Part shown: positions 7,836 to 21,400 of the stretch, one piece after another
Layout of the letters: the number at the start of each line of letters is the position of its first letter
Numbering within the stretch: position 1 is the first letter of the stretch
Assembly (NCBI GenBank): GCA_017546455.1
Contig: JAFYWY010000082.1
Span: 1-52,472 of the forward strand
Reading direction: 5' to 3'
DNA: 52,472 nucleotides
Source of the DNA: Opitutales bacterium
GTDB taxonomy: Bacteria; Verrucomicrobiota; Verrucomicrobiia; Opitutales; UBA953
Made by a program: the position numbers and the translations under genes
The notes under the pieces: generated by a model
Seen by the model: only the letters and a program-made list of their open reading frames with translations
What the model was told of the DNA's origin: nothing
Databases searched by the model: none

Positions 7836-8403
7836 GGACGCGAGCCGCCGACCGGCGCCCGGTTGCCGTACGCCCCGCCGGAAGCGATTCGTCCGGGCGC
7901 CGGCTTTGGCCGCCGCCGGGATTGCGCTTGCCGCGTTGTTTTCCCCGTTCGCCTGCACCGCAGAAAATGCCGGGAGTGTCGCGTCGAATCCGCTGCCGGC
8001 ACAAACCCGTTTCCCGATTAAATTTAACAACGGAAAATGCATCCGGGCGCGTTTGGCGCTTACGGACATTGAGCGTTCGCGGGGGCTGATGGGCTGTCGC
8101 GGGCTTGAAGCCGACGAGGGCATGCTTTTTGTTTACCGGACTTCCGAGTTGCGGGCGTTTTGGATGAAAAACGTCCCGATCGACCTGGATATCGGCTATT
8201 TTGACGCGGCGGGACGGCTCCTCGAAGTCCATCCCCTGCGCGCGAACGATACGGAGTCCGTCTATTCCGATTCCGGGGAAGTCCGCTTTTGTCTGGAGAT
8301 GAACCGCGGCTGGTTTGAGCGAAACGGGATGTTTCCCGGCAACGGGCTTGCGTTGGACTTGCCTTCGCTCGAGGCGGCCGTGCGGGCACGCGGCTTTCGT
8401 TAA
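7828..8403 (+). CDS. Exported DUF192 family protein
   Basis: A 191-residue protein. The ATG at 7828 overlaps the end of mazG; the frame stays open upstream, but only this start gives a sensible N-terminus (basic RRPAPGCRTPRRKRF, then hydrophobic APALAAAGIALAALF). The region from about residue 70 on is the DUF192 fold: RARLALTDIERSRGLMGC, LEADEGMLFVY, AFWMKNVPIDLDIGYFDA, then a conserved Leu/Gly-rich end. DUF192 proteins are small exported or membrane-anchored beta proteins of unknown function. A Cys in SPFACTAEN follows the hydrophobic stretch, but it is a poor lipobox, so I would not call a lipoprotein. Confidence 0.85.
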   Translation: MPKDASRRPAPGCRTPRRKRFVRAPALAAAGIALAALFSPFACTAENAGSVASNPLPAQTRFPIKFNNGKCIRARLALTDIERSRGLMGCRGLEADEGMLFVYRTSELRAFWMKNVPIDLDIGYFDAAGRLLEVHPLRANDTESVYSDSGEVRFCLEMNRGWFERNGMFPGNGLALDLPSLEAAVRARGFR

Positions 8404-8472
8404 GCCGTGCCGTGCGGGCTTCTTAAATTTCTATTTGAAAGCTTCCGTTTTTCCGTTCATTTTTGATTTTCA

Positions 8473-9240
8473 ATGAGTCATCCGTCGTTAGATATTCGCA
8501 ATTTGTGTGTTTCCATCGGAGAACGTGAAATTCTCAAAGATTTTTCGCTGACCCTGCCGAAAGGCGAAGTGCATGCGATCATGGGGCCGAACGGCACGGG
8601 AAAATCGACGCTCGCGAAGGCGCTTGCCGGCCACCCGGATTACACCGTCACCTCCGGTGAAGCGTGGATGGACGGCGTACAGATTATCGGAAAGAAGCCC
8701 GACGAAATCGCCCGACTCGGACTTTTCATCGCTTTTCAGTACCCGGTCGAAATTCCCGGCGTGACGATTGCAAATTTCATCCGCGCGATGAAGAAAGCTC
8801 GCCTCGCCCCCGGCGAAACGCTCAACGCCAAGGCGTTTTATGCTGAACTCTACGAAAAAATGGACGCGCTGAAGATGGACCGCAAGTTCACGGCGCGTGC
8901 CGTCAACGAAGGTTTTTCCGGTGGTGAAAAGAAGCGTTGCGACATTTTGCAGATGATGATGGTCAACCCGGCCTATGCCATTTTGGACGAAACGGACTCC
9001 GGTTTGGACATCGACGCCCTGCGCATCGTTTCCGAGGGCATCAATCTCATGCGCGGAGACGGCTTCGGTGCCCTCGTCATCACGCACTACCAGCGTCTGC
9101 TCGATTACATCGTTCCCGACAAGGTGCATATCATGGCGGAAGGGCGAATTGTTCATTCCGGTGACAAAAATTTGGCTCTGGAGCTCGAGAAAAACGGCTA
9201 CGAGTGGGTCAAAAAGACCTTTGTCGACACCAAAGCCTAA
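8473..9240 (+). CDS. sufC: Fe-S cluster assembly ATPase SufC
   Basis: A 255-residue ABC-type ATPase that powers the SufBCD scaffold in iron-sulfur cluster assembly. Walker A is GPNGTGKST (residues 38-46). It also has the SufC-typical [13 protein letters not shown], the ABC signature FSGGEKKR, Walker [12 protein letters not shown], and the H-loop in [16 protein letters not shown] near the end is also typical. Unusually there is no sufB, sufD, sufS or sufU beside it; the next gene is the autotransporter and a terminator follows. Its partners must be encoded elsewhere. Confidence 0.96.
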   Translation: MSHPSLDIRNLCVSIGEREILKDFSLTLPKGEVHAIMGPNGTGKSTLAKALAGHPDYTVTSGEAWMDGVQIIGKKPDEIARLGLFIAFQYPVEIPGVTIANFIRAMKKARLAPGETLNAKAFYAELYEKMDALKMDRKFTARAVNEGFSGGEKKRCDILQMMMVNPAYAILDETDSGLDIDALRIVSEGINLMRGDGFGALVITHYQRLLDYIVPDKVHIMAEGRIVHSGDKNLALELEKNGYEWVKKTFVDTKA

Positions 9241-9262
9241 AGCCCGGCATTGCCGCAATTTT

Positions 9263-9296
9263 AAAGGCGACTTTTCTTTCGGAAAGGTCGCCTTTT
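9263..9296 (+). terminator. sufC terminator
   Basis: AAAGGCGACTTTTCT pairs with GGAAAGGTCGCCTTT (one G-T pair), ending in TTTT. It starts 22 bp after the sufC stop. Confidence 0.8.
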
Positions 9297-9418
9297 GCGT
9301 TCCCGGAGAGCGGAAAATTTTGTTGCGGGAAGCCTGTAAAGCGCTCATGATTTCGTGAAACTGCGTGGACTCTCTGCGCAAAAATTTTGCTTTTACTTAA
9401 TCGCCCAAACATACCTTT

Positions 9419-12400
9419 ATGAAGACTTCCAAGTTTTTCCTGACGACCCTTTTTGCTGCAGCAGCTATGACTGTTTCCGCGCATGCGGCTGAGTATAAAA
9501 TAACGGCATCGGGAGACCAAAAACTGATTGATGCCGCCAGTGGCGATACCGTGACGATTGATTTTTCGTCCAACGACAATTCCTATTTTTATGCGGTCAG
9601 CAGCTCGGCTTCCTATGTCGTAAATGCCGATGTCGTCGTTGTCGATGCGACGCTTCACAACGGCTCCAGCAATAAGACCTACACGTTCAACGGGGCGATT
9701 AGCGGAACGGGTGCGTTTTATTATCAGGCGAACAAGGGCTCGAATACGCAGACCTACGTTTTCAACGGCGACGTCAGCGGCTACTCCGGAGCGATGTCGA
9801 TCGCGTCGAACAAGGTCGGGACTTTTACATTCAATAATAACAAGACGGGTACCGGAACAATCAGCGCGACGAGTGCCGGAAGCGTCCTGAATCTGAACGG
9901 CGTGACCGTCAACAATTCCGCGATTAACGTTACGACGATTAATGTTCGCGGAAAGACCTCGTTGGCCGCCGACACGGTTTGGACCGGCAACGTTTCCGTC
10001 GCTTCCGGCGCGGAAGTCTCGGCTTCGGGCGCGAAGGTCTTCGATTTTGCCGCCGCAACGCTTACGAATGCCGGCACGCTTGATTTGTCCGACGTTTCGG
10101 TTTCGATTAAGTCCGCCATCACAAACACGGGGACGGTTGTCGTGTCCGAAGATACGACGTTCAGTCTCGACCATCTGACGGCTTCGAACGGCGTTTACAC
10201 GATTATTTCCGGCGGTACGCTGAGCGGTAGCTTGGATTACTCGAACTTCTCGCTGGCCGGAGAAGCCCTCTCCAATCGTGCGGTGGTTTCGACCGAAAAC
10301 GGAGTCGTCACGGTCTCTTCGGCGGCTCTGGATCTCATTTGGGCCGGTTCCGCAGACAGCAATCTGTGGACGAAGGCGGCGAACGTCGAAAACTGGTCGA
10401 CGATGGAAGGTGCGTCCGTCGCATTCTCGAATCTTGACAGCGTTACCTTCGCTTCGGAGGGCTACTCGAACGTCCGTGTTCAGGAAACGATTATTGCGTC
10501 CTCGATTGCCGTCGGCGGCGATTACACCCTCGAACTTTCCGGCGACGCGAATATCACGACCTCGGAACTCGCGATTACGGCAAATAAGAGGCTGACGCTC
10601 TCAGGCGACGGTTCTTTCTCCGCGCAAAAATTCTCGGGCACCGGTACGCTGTGCCTGGACGGCGTTGACTTGCAACTGAGCGCGGCAACGACGCTTTCGA
10701 AGCTCGAAATCGGCTCGAAGGGTAGTGAAGTCAACGCTGCGGCGGATTTGACGATTACGGAACTTTCTTTCCAACGCGGTGCCGTTCTTTCGAAGACCGG
10801 TGTCGGCACGCTCCTGCTTTCGGGCGACTTGGCCTTGGCTTCGGGACAGCGTCTGGAAATCAATGCGGGCTTGCTCCACATCGGAAGCGGCACGCCGATC
10901 GCAACGACCGGAACGGGAACGATCGCGCTCAAAAATGGCACGGGACTTTATCTCGACGGGAAAACCTCCGTTCACAAGCTCTCGCAGAATATCGAAACGC
11001 AGGGCGACGTCACGTTGACCTGGAAGGATGCTCCGCAGTCGAGCGCTACGGCGTATCAGTACGAATTGACCGGTGACATTGCCGTCGCGAACGGCACGCT
11101 CTCGATTCACAGCGACACGAACAACTGGGCGAAGGAAATTGCATTTAAGGGAAGCCTCTCCGGCGCAGGAACGGTGCACTACTACCGCGGTTCCAGCGAC
11201 TCCGAATACAATTCGAACGGCCGCCTCATCATTGCGGGCGCGGACAATTCCGGATTTACGGGAACGGTCTTCGTCGAAGCGAAAAACAATTTCAGTGCCG
11301 GCTTGGACTTGCTCAGCTCTCTGAAGAACGCCACGCTCAAGCTCAGCGGTAACTCCGGCGGGCAGGACGCATTTGTGCGCGTTTTGGGCGACGTTGCGGT
11401 CAAGCGCCTCGAAGGCAATGCCGGTTCGCAAATCGGCGCCGGTAACATTCTCCAGGGCGGCACCGTCGGCAACTACACCCTGACGGTCGGTGAAGGTGAT
11501 TACGCCGGGAAGCTCGAAAACTACGGGGTGGCTCGTCAGTACGGAAGCAACTCCAAGCAATACGTTAATTCCGGCTCTCTCTCCCTGCGCAAGGTCTCGG
11601 ACGGCGCGTTGACGCTCTCCGGAACGGTGGCGCTGAAGCGCATCACCGTGGACGCGGGAACGCTCAATCTGACGAGCACGAACGGCGTGACGCTCGAAGA
11701 ATTTGCTCAATCCGGCGGAACGACCTCTGTCAGCAAGAACCTGACGGCTTCGACCTCCCTGACCCAGTCCGGCGGCTCCCTCAGCATCGCCGGTACGCTC
11801 AGCACCGGTGCGCTGAACCTCGGCGGCGCCTCTGCTTCCGTGACGGGTAATGCGACCGTGCAGTCCGCTATTCTCGGCGCCGACTCCACGCTCTTCAAGG
11901 GCAAGCTGACGGTTTCCGACGTGCTGACGGTTCAAAAGGGCACGACCACGATTTCCGGTGTGCTCGATGCGACAAATATCGTCGTCGCCGGCGGCAAGCT
12001 TTCCGCTCCGTCGCTCGCTCAGCATCCGGCTATTTCCCTCTCGGTCTCCGGTGGCGAACTCGTTCTGAGCAATGCAGTCTCGACCGAATACACCGTCGAT
12101 TTGAGCGGCGGTAAAATCACGGGGCTGAATCTTTCCGCCGCCAAGGAAACGAGCACCGTCAGCCTCCACGCGGGTACGCTCGATGCGGCCAATCTCTCGA
12201 ACGGCACCATCGTGCTGTATGCAGAATTTGTTGATGCCGCAGAACGCGACAGCGCTTATCTGAACAATGACGTTGCGCTCACGATCGACGGTTCGCTGAC
12301 GCTTTCCGCGGACAAGACGGTCCTCGACATTTCGAATCTTATTTTTGAATCCGCAGGCGACAAATACGCCCTCTTCAATATCGGCAACGGAGCAAGCGGA

Positions 12401-15400
12401 GAAGCCATCGTTACGGCTCTCGGAACGGTTGCCGGCTTGCCGGGTACCTTCTCGGTTGAAGGCAACTACGTCGTCTTTACGGCGGATTCCGCGATGGAAA
12501 TCGCGATGCCGTGGAACACGCAGGCCGGCAACGACTACTGGTCGGGAACGGAATTCCAGGGCACGGCTATCGGCAATCTCGAAAGCCGCATGGTGCGCTT
12601 CGGCCGCATCCTCCCGGTCGGTACGAATGTCGAAAACGTGAACATTCTCGCCGGTGCCAAGGCGAAGAGCCTCCTCGTTTCCGCTTCGGACACCGATGTT
12701 TACAACCTGAATGCCGCCGAAACCAATGCAAGCCTCACGCTCGATTCCCTGCGCGTGGCACGCGGTACGCTTAAGGTAAACACCGAGACGAAACTCGGTA
12801 GCTTGGAGCTTGCCGGAGGTACCTTGATCGCAAGCGTGAAAAACGCGTTGGCGATGACGACGGATGCGGCGATCAAGGTGGACGGCGCCGTTCTCTCCCT
12901 GCAGAATGCTTCTGCAACCAATGCGAAGAATATCACGCTCAACGGTGCCGCGACGCTCGAATTCGTTAACGGCGCGTTGAATGCCTTGGCGGATAAGGGT
13001 GTCAAGATTACGGGAACTTCCGAAAATACCCGTGCGACGCTGAGCTGGCTGAGCGCGAACACCGACGACGTCGCCGGTAAGGTAAGCTTTACGCCGGGCT
13101 CGTATGTTAATTTCAATGTCACGCAGGGCGTTGCCTCCTGGGGCGCCGGTGCGGCGGAATCGAATTCCGGTAATGTCTATTACAAGACCGGTGCCGGCGT
13201 GCTCTTCCTCGAAGACCCGGCGACGCTCAACGGCGAATTCTTCGTCAATGAAGGCACCTTGCGTTTGGGCTGGGCGGACAATTCCCGCGTCTTCTTGGGC
13301 AACATTACGGTTGACGGAGAAAACTCCGTTCTTCACCTCGCCGACGAAAACTCTTTCGGTACCGAATCCGGTTTGGGCGATGTCCGTCTCGCGGTTAAGA
13401 ACGGCGGTAAGGTTTACCTCTTCAGCGATTTGAACACCGACGTTCAGACCTTGAACGACGTGGAACTCGTGCTCGGCGACAACGCGCTCGTCGCGTCGGA
13501 TCCGAATGCGGAACGCCGCAATCGCCAAGGTCTCATTATCGGTACGGGAACGACCGTGCGTGCGGAAGGCGATGCGGAAATTTCGACGGTTATCCAGCTG
13601 GCTCAGGACGGCGGAGCGACGTTCGAAGTGGTTGCCGGCGCGACCCTGACTTTGTCCGGTGCTCTTGTGGACTCCCTGGAAGAGGCGGAAAAGGGACGCG
13701 GTCTCAACAAGACGGGCGCGGGAACCTTGGTGCTCTCCGGTGCCATCCCGACCGAAGTGGCCAATACTTTTGAAAATTACACCGGCAACACGATGATTTC
13801 GGAAGGCGTTCTGCGCTTTACCGGCAGCGCGGTTCCGGGAAGCGGCAAGATCACGGTTCAGAGCGGGGCAATGCTCGAAGCCGCCGGCTCGGGAACGCTT
13901 GCCTTTACGTCGGAAATCGACGGCAACGGCGACGTCCGTGTGGTGAGCGGTACGGCTCTGTTCAGCTCAAATCTCTCCGGAGTGAATGCGATGGTGGACG
14001 CCGGAGCCCGCTTTGAATTGGCGGAAGAAGCCGCATTTAACGGCTCCGCAAACATCTCCGGCGAATTCGGCGGAAACGGTACCTTCAAGGGAGCTGCGAC
14101 CTTCGGCGAAGGCGCAAAGCTTTATGCCGGTGCCGATGCCAGCTTCCTCTTTGAAGCAACGTCCGTTGCGGGCGAACACAGCTTCACGAAGACGGGTAGC
14201 GGCGATGTTACGGTTGCTGCGGACCTGGCGAATGACTTTAGTGTTGCGGTGAAGGAAGGTACGCTTATGAGCGACCGTGCACAGACCGTTGATACCGTTA
14301 CTCTCTCCGGAGGTAATTTGGGCACGACGGCCGGAGGCGCAGGACGTTGGACCGCTTCCAAGCTCTATGTCGGCCAGGGAATCAGCTCGATTCAGTCGAA
14401 TTTCACCCTCTCCGGTCCGATGGGACAAAACAATCTCCACCTTGAAGGCGCCCTCTACGTCGGCGGTGCCTTGGGCAACGGAGAATTCGGTTCTCTTGAA
14501 GTTGAAGGGACCCTCAATCTCTCGGGAACGACCGCAGGCGCACTTTCCGTCGGCGCTTTTGACGCAGACGGCGTTGTTGCCGGCGGCCGCGTTTATGCGG
14601 ATACCCTGAATGTCGCTTCCACGGTGAAGACGATTACGCTCGGCACGATGGCTGCCGGCGACGTCCTGAGCGAACTCGCATTCACGGACGCCAATTTTGC
14701 GGGCAATATTGATATCCGCGGCACCTCGGGCAAGGTTACGGCCTCCGGAACGGTCACGTTCGCGGGTTCCGGCACCTCCGTCATTGACGGTCGTTTGCAC
14801 TCCGACAATGCCGTGTTCGACATCACCGGCTTGAGCGCGATGCTCAAAGTCGGCGACAAGTTCTCCGGCTCGCTCACGAAGACGGGCGAAGGAAAGATGG
14901 ACGTTGCTCTCGTTCAGTTGAACGAAGTCGAAACCCTGAACGTCGAAGACGGCCAGCTCATCATTGAGTCGGTCCGCAAGCCCGAAGGCGGTGTCGCAAG
15001 CACGCTTAAGCAGGTTTCGCTCGTTGACGGAGCAATCCTCTCCGTCCGCCAAGGCGCTTTGGAATTTGCAAACGGCGGTACGCTCACGCTCACGGACGCT
15101 TCCCGCTATGTCGGCAATGTCCTCATCGGCGAAAATGCGAGTCTGAACATTGCCGATTCCGAAATCGTCGGAACCGTCGAGCTCCTCGGCAATGCCTCGG
15201 TCGCCGGCGCAACGATTAAGGAAATTTCTTTCGGTAAGGTGGAAGTTGCCGACGACGGCGCAGCCTCCTACACGCAGATGACGGGCAAGCTTACCGTGTC
15301 GGGCGGATCGCCGGCTATCAAGGCGGAAGACCTCGCGATTGTCGGCGGTTTGACGCTCGACAATATCTCCGTCGATTACAGCACGCTGGGTGCGGAATTC

Positions 15401-18400
15401 ACGATCGTGAATTTCGAAGAAAGCCTCGACCTGCTCAATTACGACCTCGAATTCTCGGATAACAAGGCGGTACTCGCGAACACGAAGGTCGATGGCCGCG
15501 ACATCTACCTGACGATCGAAAACAACGGGACGAACCCCGGCGGCGCCCTTAAGATTGTTGCTTACGGAACCCTGTTGTGGGACGGCGCAACGACTTGGAA
15601 TGTCAACGGCGACCGCGGCTGGATCCTGACGAATGTCGGCGGCAATGATGATAAACAGGCTTTCACCAACGACAAGTATGTCGGCTTCAATTTCTCCGGC
15701 AATCACCGCATCACGGTTGCCGAAGACGTCAATGTCGGCGGCGTGGTCTTCAACGGTGCCGGCGAATTTACCTTGGACTTCCAAGGCGGTCTCATCAAGG
15801 ACAAGGCTGACGGCAAGGCTGCTTCCGTCTCGGTTCAAGCCGGAACGGTGGTCTTCAACGACAAGGGCCTCGCTTCGACGGACGGTGCTTTCTCCGGCGG
15901 TTTGAACATCGCTTCGGGTGCTTCGGTTAAGACGAACAGCGACAAGCTGATCGGTTCCGGCACGATTGCGCTTTCCGGTACGCTCGCCTTTACGGGAGCC
16001 AACAAGGAATACAATTTGGCGAAGGTAACGACCGACGGTAACGCGGCCGTCCTGAATGTTGCGGGCGCAAGCTCGGCGACGATTGCAAGCCTCACGGGAA
16101 CGACGCTGACGAAGGCGGGAGCCGGTGCTTTGACGCTCTCCGGCGAGGCTACGCTCGGCAAACTGCTTGTGAACGGCGGTGATGTCACCGTCGGCACGGC
16201 CGGTGAAGTCGGCATCGGTGCAATCGAACTCGCTTCCGGCGCAGGTAAGCTTGTCTTTGAAGCGAACAGCTCGCTCGGTAGCACGACGTCTCTGACCCTT
16301 GCAAGCAGCAAGCGTGTCGAATTCGTCGCGACGGCAAGCAAGCTTAACAACGTCAGCCTGGAATCCGGCGCGGAAGTCGCATTCCGCACGAACGGCACCT
16401 TTACCGTCGGCGGAGAGAACGTTGCAACGTTTAAGAATGCTTCGGGTACGGCTACCATCTCCGGCAATTTGGCGCTCCAAGGCGTTGAAAGCGACGGCGA
16501 CGCAGTTGTGAGCGGCGCGACCTTCGAAGTCGCCGATGCCGCGACGCTGAAGATCGACGGCTCCGTCAGCGATGTTGCGGACGCCGGCGCAGGCAATTTC
16601 CTCATCAAAAAGTCGGGTAAGGGCGCTCTCGTCATTACGGGAGACGTTGACACGAAGGCTTCGCTCCTCCTGACCTCCGGCAGCATTGTTGCGGAAGGCT
16701 CCGTCAATTTGTCGGGCGACGTTGAAGTCGGCGGAAACGCTTCCTTCACGGCAGACGCCGGCGGCTGGATCGGCATGAAGAACAAAAACTTGGTGGTCGC
16801 GGAAGGCGCTACCCTGAACCTGAAGTCTTCGGAAGGTCTTTCCGTTCTCAGCAATCTGACGGTTGCGGGCGCGTTGGTAGCTCAGGGAGAAGTTGTTTTC
16901 TCCGGCAGCGAAAATATCTTTAAGTCCGTTGACGTGGCATCGAACTCGCGCCTCACGCTGTCCTCCGAGGTCAACTCGTTCAAGGGCGAAGCGATGAAGT
17001 TGGGTGCGAACGCCGAGCTCGTTGTTGACGATGCACGCTTGAGCGAATCCTCCGGCGTTTTGACCGTCGATGCGGCGGGAACGTCCGTTAATTTTGAAAA
17101 CGACGGAAAGATCGTCTTCTCCTCCGTTTATGTCACCGGTGAACAGACGATGGACGTGACCGGCGACGGGGAAATGGTTGTCCTCGGCGAAATCGAAACG
17201 AAGTTGACCGTCAATATCGCGGCGGATGCCGGAGTTACGATCGACAACGCAAAGACGGTTCAGGTCGGCAAGTTCCTCGGTGACGGTGCCTTGAAGAAGA
17301 CCGGTCGCGGAGAACTCTACATCCTGCAGAAATCGGCGGACAGCTTTGCCGGTACCTTCGAAGCGCAGGAAGGCTCGACGTATTTCTACGGCAACGGCTC
17401 TTTGGGTCAGGCTCAGATGATCGCGGATGCCGAAGTTGTCTTCGCCCGTAAGGCTGTCATCGGCAACAGCGGCAAGGATGTTGTCGCCAATGCCCTCATC
17501 GGCGGCACGGGAACGGTGGCCGTTATCGGTTCCGAAAACTCGCTGACCTTCGCGAACGCGATCGGAAGTGCCTTCACGGGGGCGCTCGAAGCGCGCGAAG
17601 GCGGAACGCTCGTTTACAATCGCTTCGCAGCCGACACCGCACGCAACGTCAAGTTGGCGGATGCAGGTGTGCTGAGTGTTGCGGCCCTCAATGACGTCGC
17701 CGGCGAAACGGCTACGGCGCTCGCTCTCGGCACGCTTTCGGTCTCCGGCAAGGGCAATGAAGTCGCTCTTGCGGAAGGACGCGAGCTCAAGCTTGCTTCG
17801 GTGGCACTTGCCGACACGAAGGGTGTTGCGACGCTCACGTTCTCCGGTTCCGGCTCGGCTTCGGTCGCGGGAAGCATTTCCAAGAATGCCGGCGGCAAGG
17901 GTGAACTCGACCTCTACACGGCTGAAGATTTCTCGGGCACGCTGACGCTTGCAGGCGCAGACAATGCTCACCGCAATACCTATGTCAATGCCGGTACGCT
18001 CGTCATCGAACACGCGAGCGCAGGCGGAACGGGCACGCTCTTCCTGAGCAATCTCGAAAAATCCGTCGTCCGCTTCGACGTCGGTGAAGGGAATGTCGTA
18101 TCGACCGCAGTTTCCGGTGTCGGTAGCCTCGAAGGTAAGTCCGGAACGATTACGAACTTGGACGCGTTTTCCGGAGTGCTCGTCGCCGTTGACGGCGGAG
18201 CCTTCACCCTGGATAAGGGCGCCTCGGGAGTCTTGGCTGCCAAGACGCTCATTCTGAGTGCGGAAGAAGATGCGAAATTGGTCGTGACGACGGATAAGAC
18301 GGTCGCCGAGCTCGATATGGGTGCAGCGGTCTTCTCCGGCAACGGTATGGTCTCTTTGGATTTGGCTGCTACGCAGGAGCTCTCGGTTTACACGTCGAAC

Positions 18401-21400
18401 GCGATTACGGGCACGCTCGAAATCGCCGGCGGCTCCGTCCGAGTCCTGGAAGAAGGTAATCTCGGCACTGCGGCGGTTGCTATCCGCGCCGGTGCAAGCC
18501 TCAATGTTGCGGCGGACGTGTTGACGAATCGCGAAATCTACGGCGAAGGCTCAATCGTTAAGAATACGAGCGGAACGAGCTTTGTAGCCGGCGTCATCAA
18601 CGCGAAGACCTCGGTTTCCACGGGAGCTCTCTCGATTACGGCAACGGGCGAAAACGCACAGTTCGAAATCCGTAACGGTACGCTCGAATTCTCGCAGGTC
18701 TATGAAGACGGCCGCGTGATTTCCCGTAAGACGGGTACGCAGACCTTTAATGCCGATTATGTCGCAGACGGCGTTGCACGCTTCTCGCACAGCGCACGCA
18801 ATTCGAACTCGGTGATTGACGGCTCGTTTGCATGGAAGGCGGACGCCGCAGGTACCCTGATCTTCGCCGGCGGCGGAACGGGCTCCGAATTCCTCCCGGA
18901 AATCGAAAACGGCAATGTCGTCAAGACCGGCGCCGGCAAGTGGCACCTCGACGCATTCTCCTCGTCCGGATCGATTAAGGTCGAAAACGGCGGCGGCACC
19001 TTGGCGCTTGGCGGCTATGTCGGCGATGCAGCCCAGGAAATCTTCATCGGCCGCGACGGCGTTTTGGAAATCGCCGAATTCGGCGGAACGGCCGCCCCGG
19101 TCGTCAAGGGCAAGGTCTCGGGTAGCGGTATGTTGGCTGTTTCGGTCACGACCAGCGAAGTGACCTTCGACGTGACGGGCGACAGCGACTGGGTCCTGCG
19201 CGTGGATGCGGATGCGGCTGTTAAGTACGGCAGCGGTCTTTCGGCCAACAACATTTTGCTCTCCTCCAGCAACAGCACGCAGAAGGCGGGCGGTACGCTC
19301 AATATTGACGTTGCGGCGGGAACGGTTACGGAACTCGCAGGCAAGACGTTCTCGATCCGGGGAACGAGCAAGGACTTCTTGGATCTGCGCAACGCCAAGC
19401 TCGTCAAGCGCGGCGCCGGAGTCTTGGATCTCACGGCATCCTCCGTCGAGCTCAACGGTTTGCTGCTCATCGAAGAAGGTACGCTGAAGGCTGCTTCTTT
19501 CAAGAGCAACCCGACCACCGGCGTTATCGAAGTCCAAGGCAACGGCACGCTCGAAGTCGGCCTCGCCGGCCAGACGGGCAGCCTCGCGGCACTCGCGGGC
19601 GCCGGCTACGTCAACGTCGTCGCGGGAACCGTGCTCGTTGAAAACATCAACGGGGCTCAGACTCCGGAAGAATTCAACAGCGACTTCTCCGGCTCCGTCT
19701 GTGTCGATGCGGGCGCCAAGCTCGTCATCAAGCCTTACGCTTCTTTGGGCAACGCCGGTGACATCCGCGTTCTCGGTACTTTGGAAAATTCCCAGATGGC
19801 CGAATCCGCGCTGAACAAGCTCAGCGGCAACGGTACGCTCGTGATTGCCAACACGCAATCCGATGTCCGCACGATTTACGGCAATGACAACGCGTTTGCG
19901 GGTAACATTGAAATCAAGAGCGGCCGCCTGGTCGTGAACGCATCGAGCTTCGAATCGATGACGAATGCGATTACGCTTTCTGCGGACGCCGCTTCCGGTC
20001 TTGCTCTCCGCAACGACGGCGCAAGCCCGCTTTCGCTCTCCGCACTCGGCGAAAAGAATATCGGAGCTTCCGGAACGTTCTTCCTTGAGTCCGCAGACGC
20101 AAACGGCAGCTTCGTCCTCGTGAACGGCGCAAGCTTCGGCTTCGGTTCGCTCACGCACCTGACGGCGGGTGCCGACTTGGCATTCGGCAAGGGCGCAACG
20201 CTCACGACGGGACTCTATGTCGCCGAAGGCGCAAGCCTCCGTCTCGAGTCCAACGTGTCGCACTCCATCGGACTGCGCGGCGCCGCGGCCAATGCAAGCC
20301 GCGAAGTCGAAGGCGATCTGACCATTGCCGGTAAGCTCTTCGCCGATATTCCGGCTGCGGGAACGACGGCAATTCACGCCAACGGTACGGCCGTCATCGA
20401 AAAGACGGCAGTCGTCGAAATCAACGGCGTGCTCGCCGAAGGCAACGAATTGGCTCTCGTCTCTTCGGATGTTAAGGCAATTGAAAACGGTGCGCTCTTC
20501 CGTTCCGCAAGCGGTGAACGTCTCTCTGCACGTGTTGCCGACAACGCGACGAAGATTCTCGTCGGCTCGGCAACGCCGATCGAAAACCTCGTCCCGAGCG
20601 GCATGGGTACGCTCGCCGAAACCGTCTTCTCGAACACGGATAGCGACATTTACAAGGCCATCTACTGGTCCGGAAACGACGCGGAACAGCGTGCGAAGCT
20701 GACGAATTTCTCGCCGGTTTCCTTCGCCGGTGCGCTCGAACTCTCGACCGAACTGACGAAGTTTGAAAACGACTTGCTCCGCCAACGCCTCGAACAGCGC
20801 CGTTACGATCGCGCTTACTCGGAAGCGGAAGGCACGATCAAGGGTTACGCCAACATCATCGGCGGCACCTCGGAAACGAGCGAAGGCAAGAACAAGACCG
20901 CGAACTACGACCTGAGCCACAGCGGCGCAGTTGCGGGCTTCGACTCCCTCGTCACCTACGATTTCCTCCTCGGCGCAAGCTTCACCTACGACTTCGGTAA
21001 GGCAAGCGTCCACAACGGCGGCGGAAAGCACGAAACGGATACGGCTCGCGTGAACTTCTATGGCATGGCGATGCTCGACGAAGTTTCTTACTTCGGCTTC
21101 AGCGCCGGCTTCGGGGTCTCCGGAGTGGATATGAAGCGCACGAATGCGCTCGAAACGCTCAAGAGCGAATCCTCGGGAACGGACATCTCGCTTTCGACCA
21201 CGCTCGGAAGAATGTTCGTCCTCAGCGAAGCCTACGGCTTGCACGTTTCGCCCTATATCGGCTTGGATTACACCTACTCCCGTATCGGCGGCTTCCGTGA
21301 AGTCGGCGGTGAAAGCGCGTTGGAAGTCGATGATCTGGAACGCAACTCGTTGCGCGGAACGATCGGTGCGACCCTGAACTGGTTGCCGACCGCTGATTGG

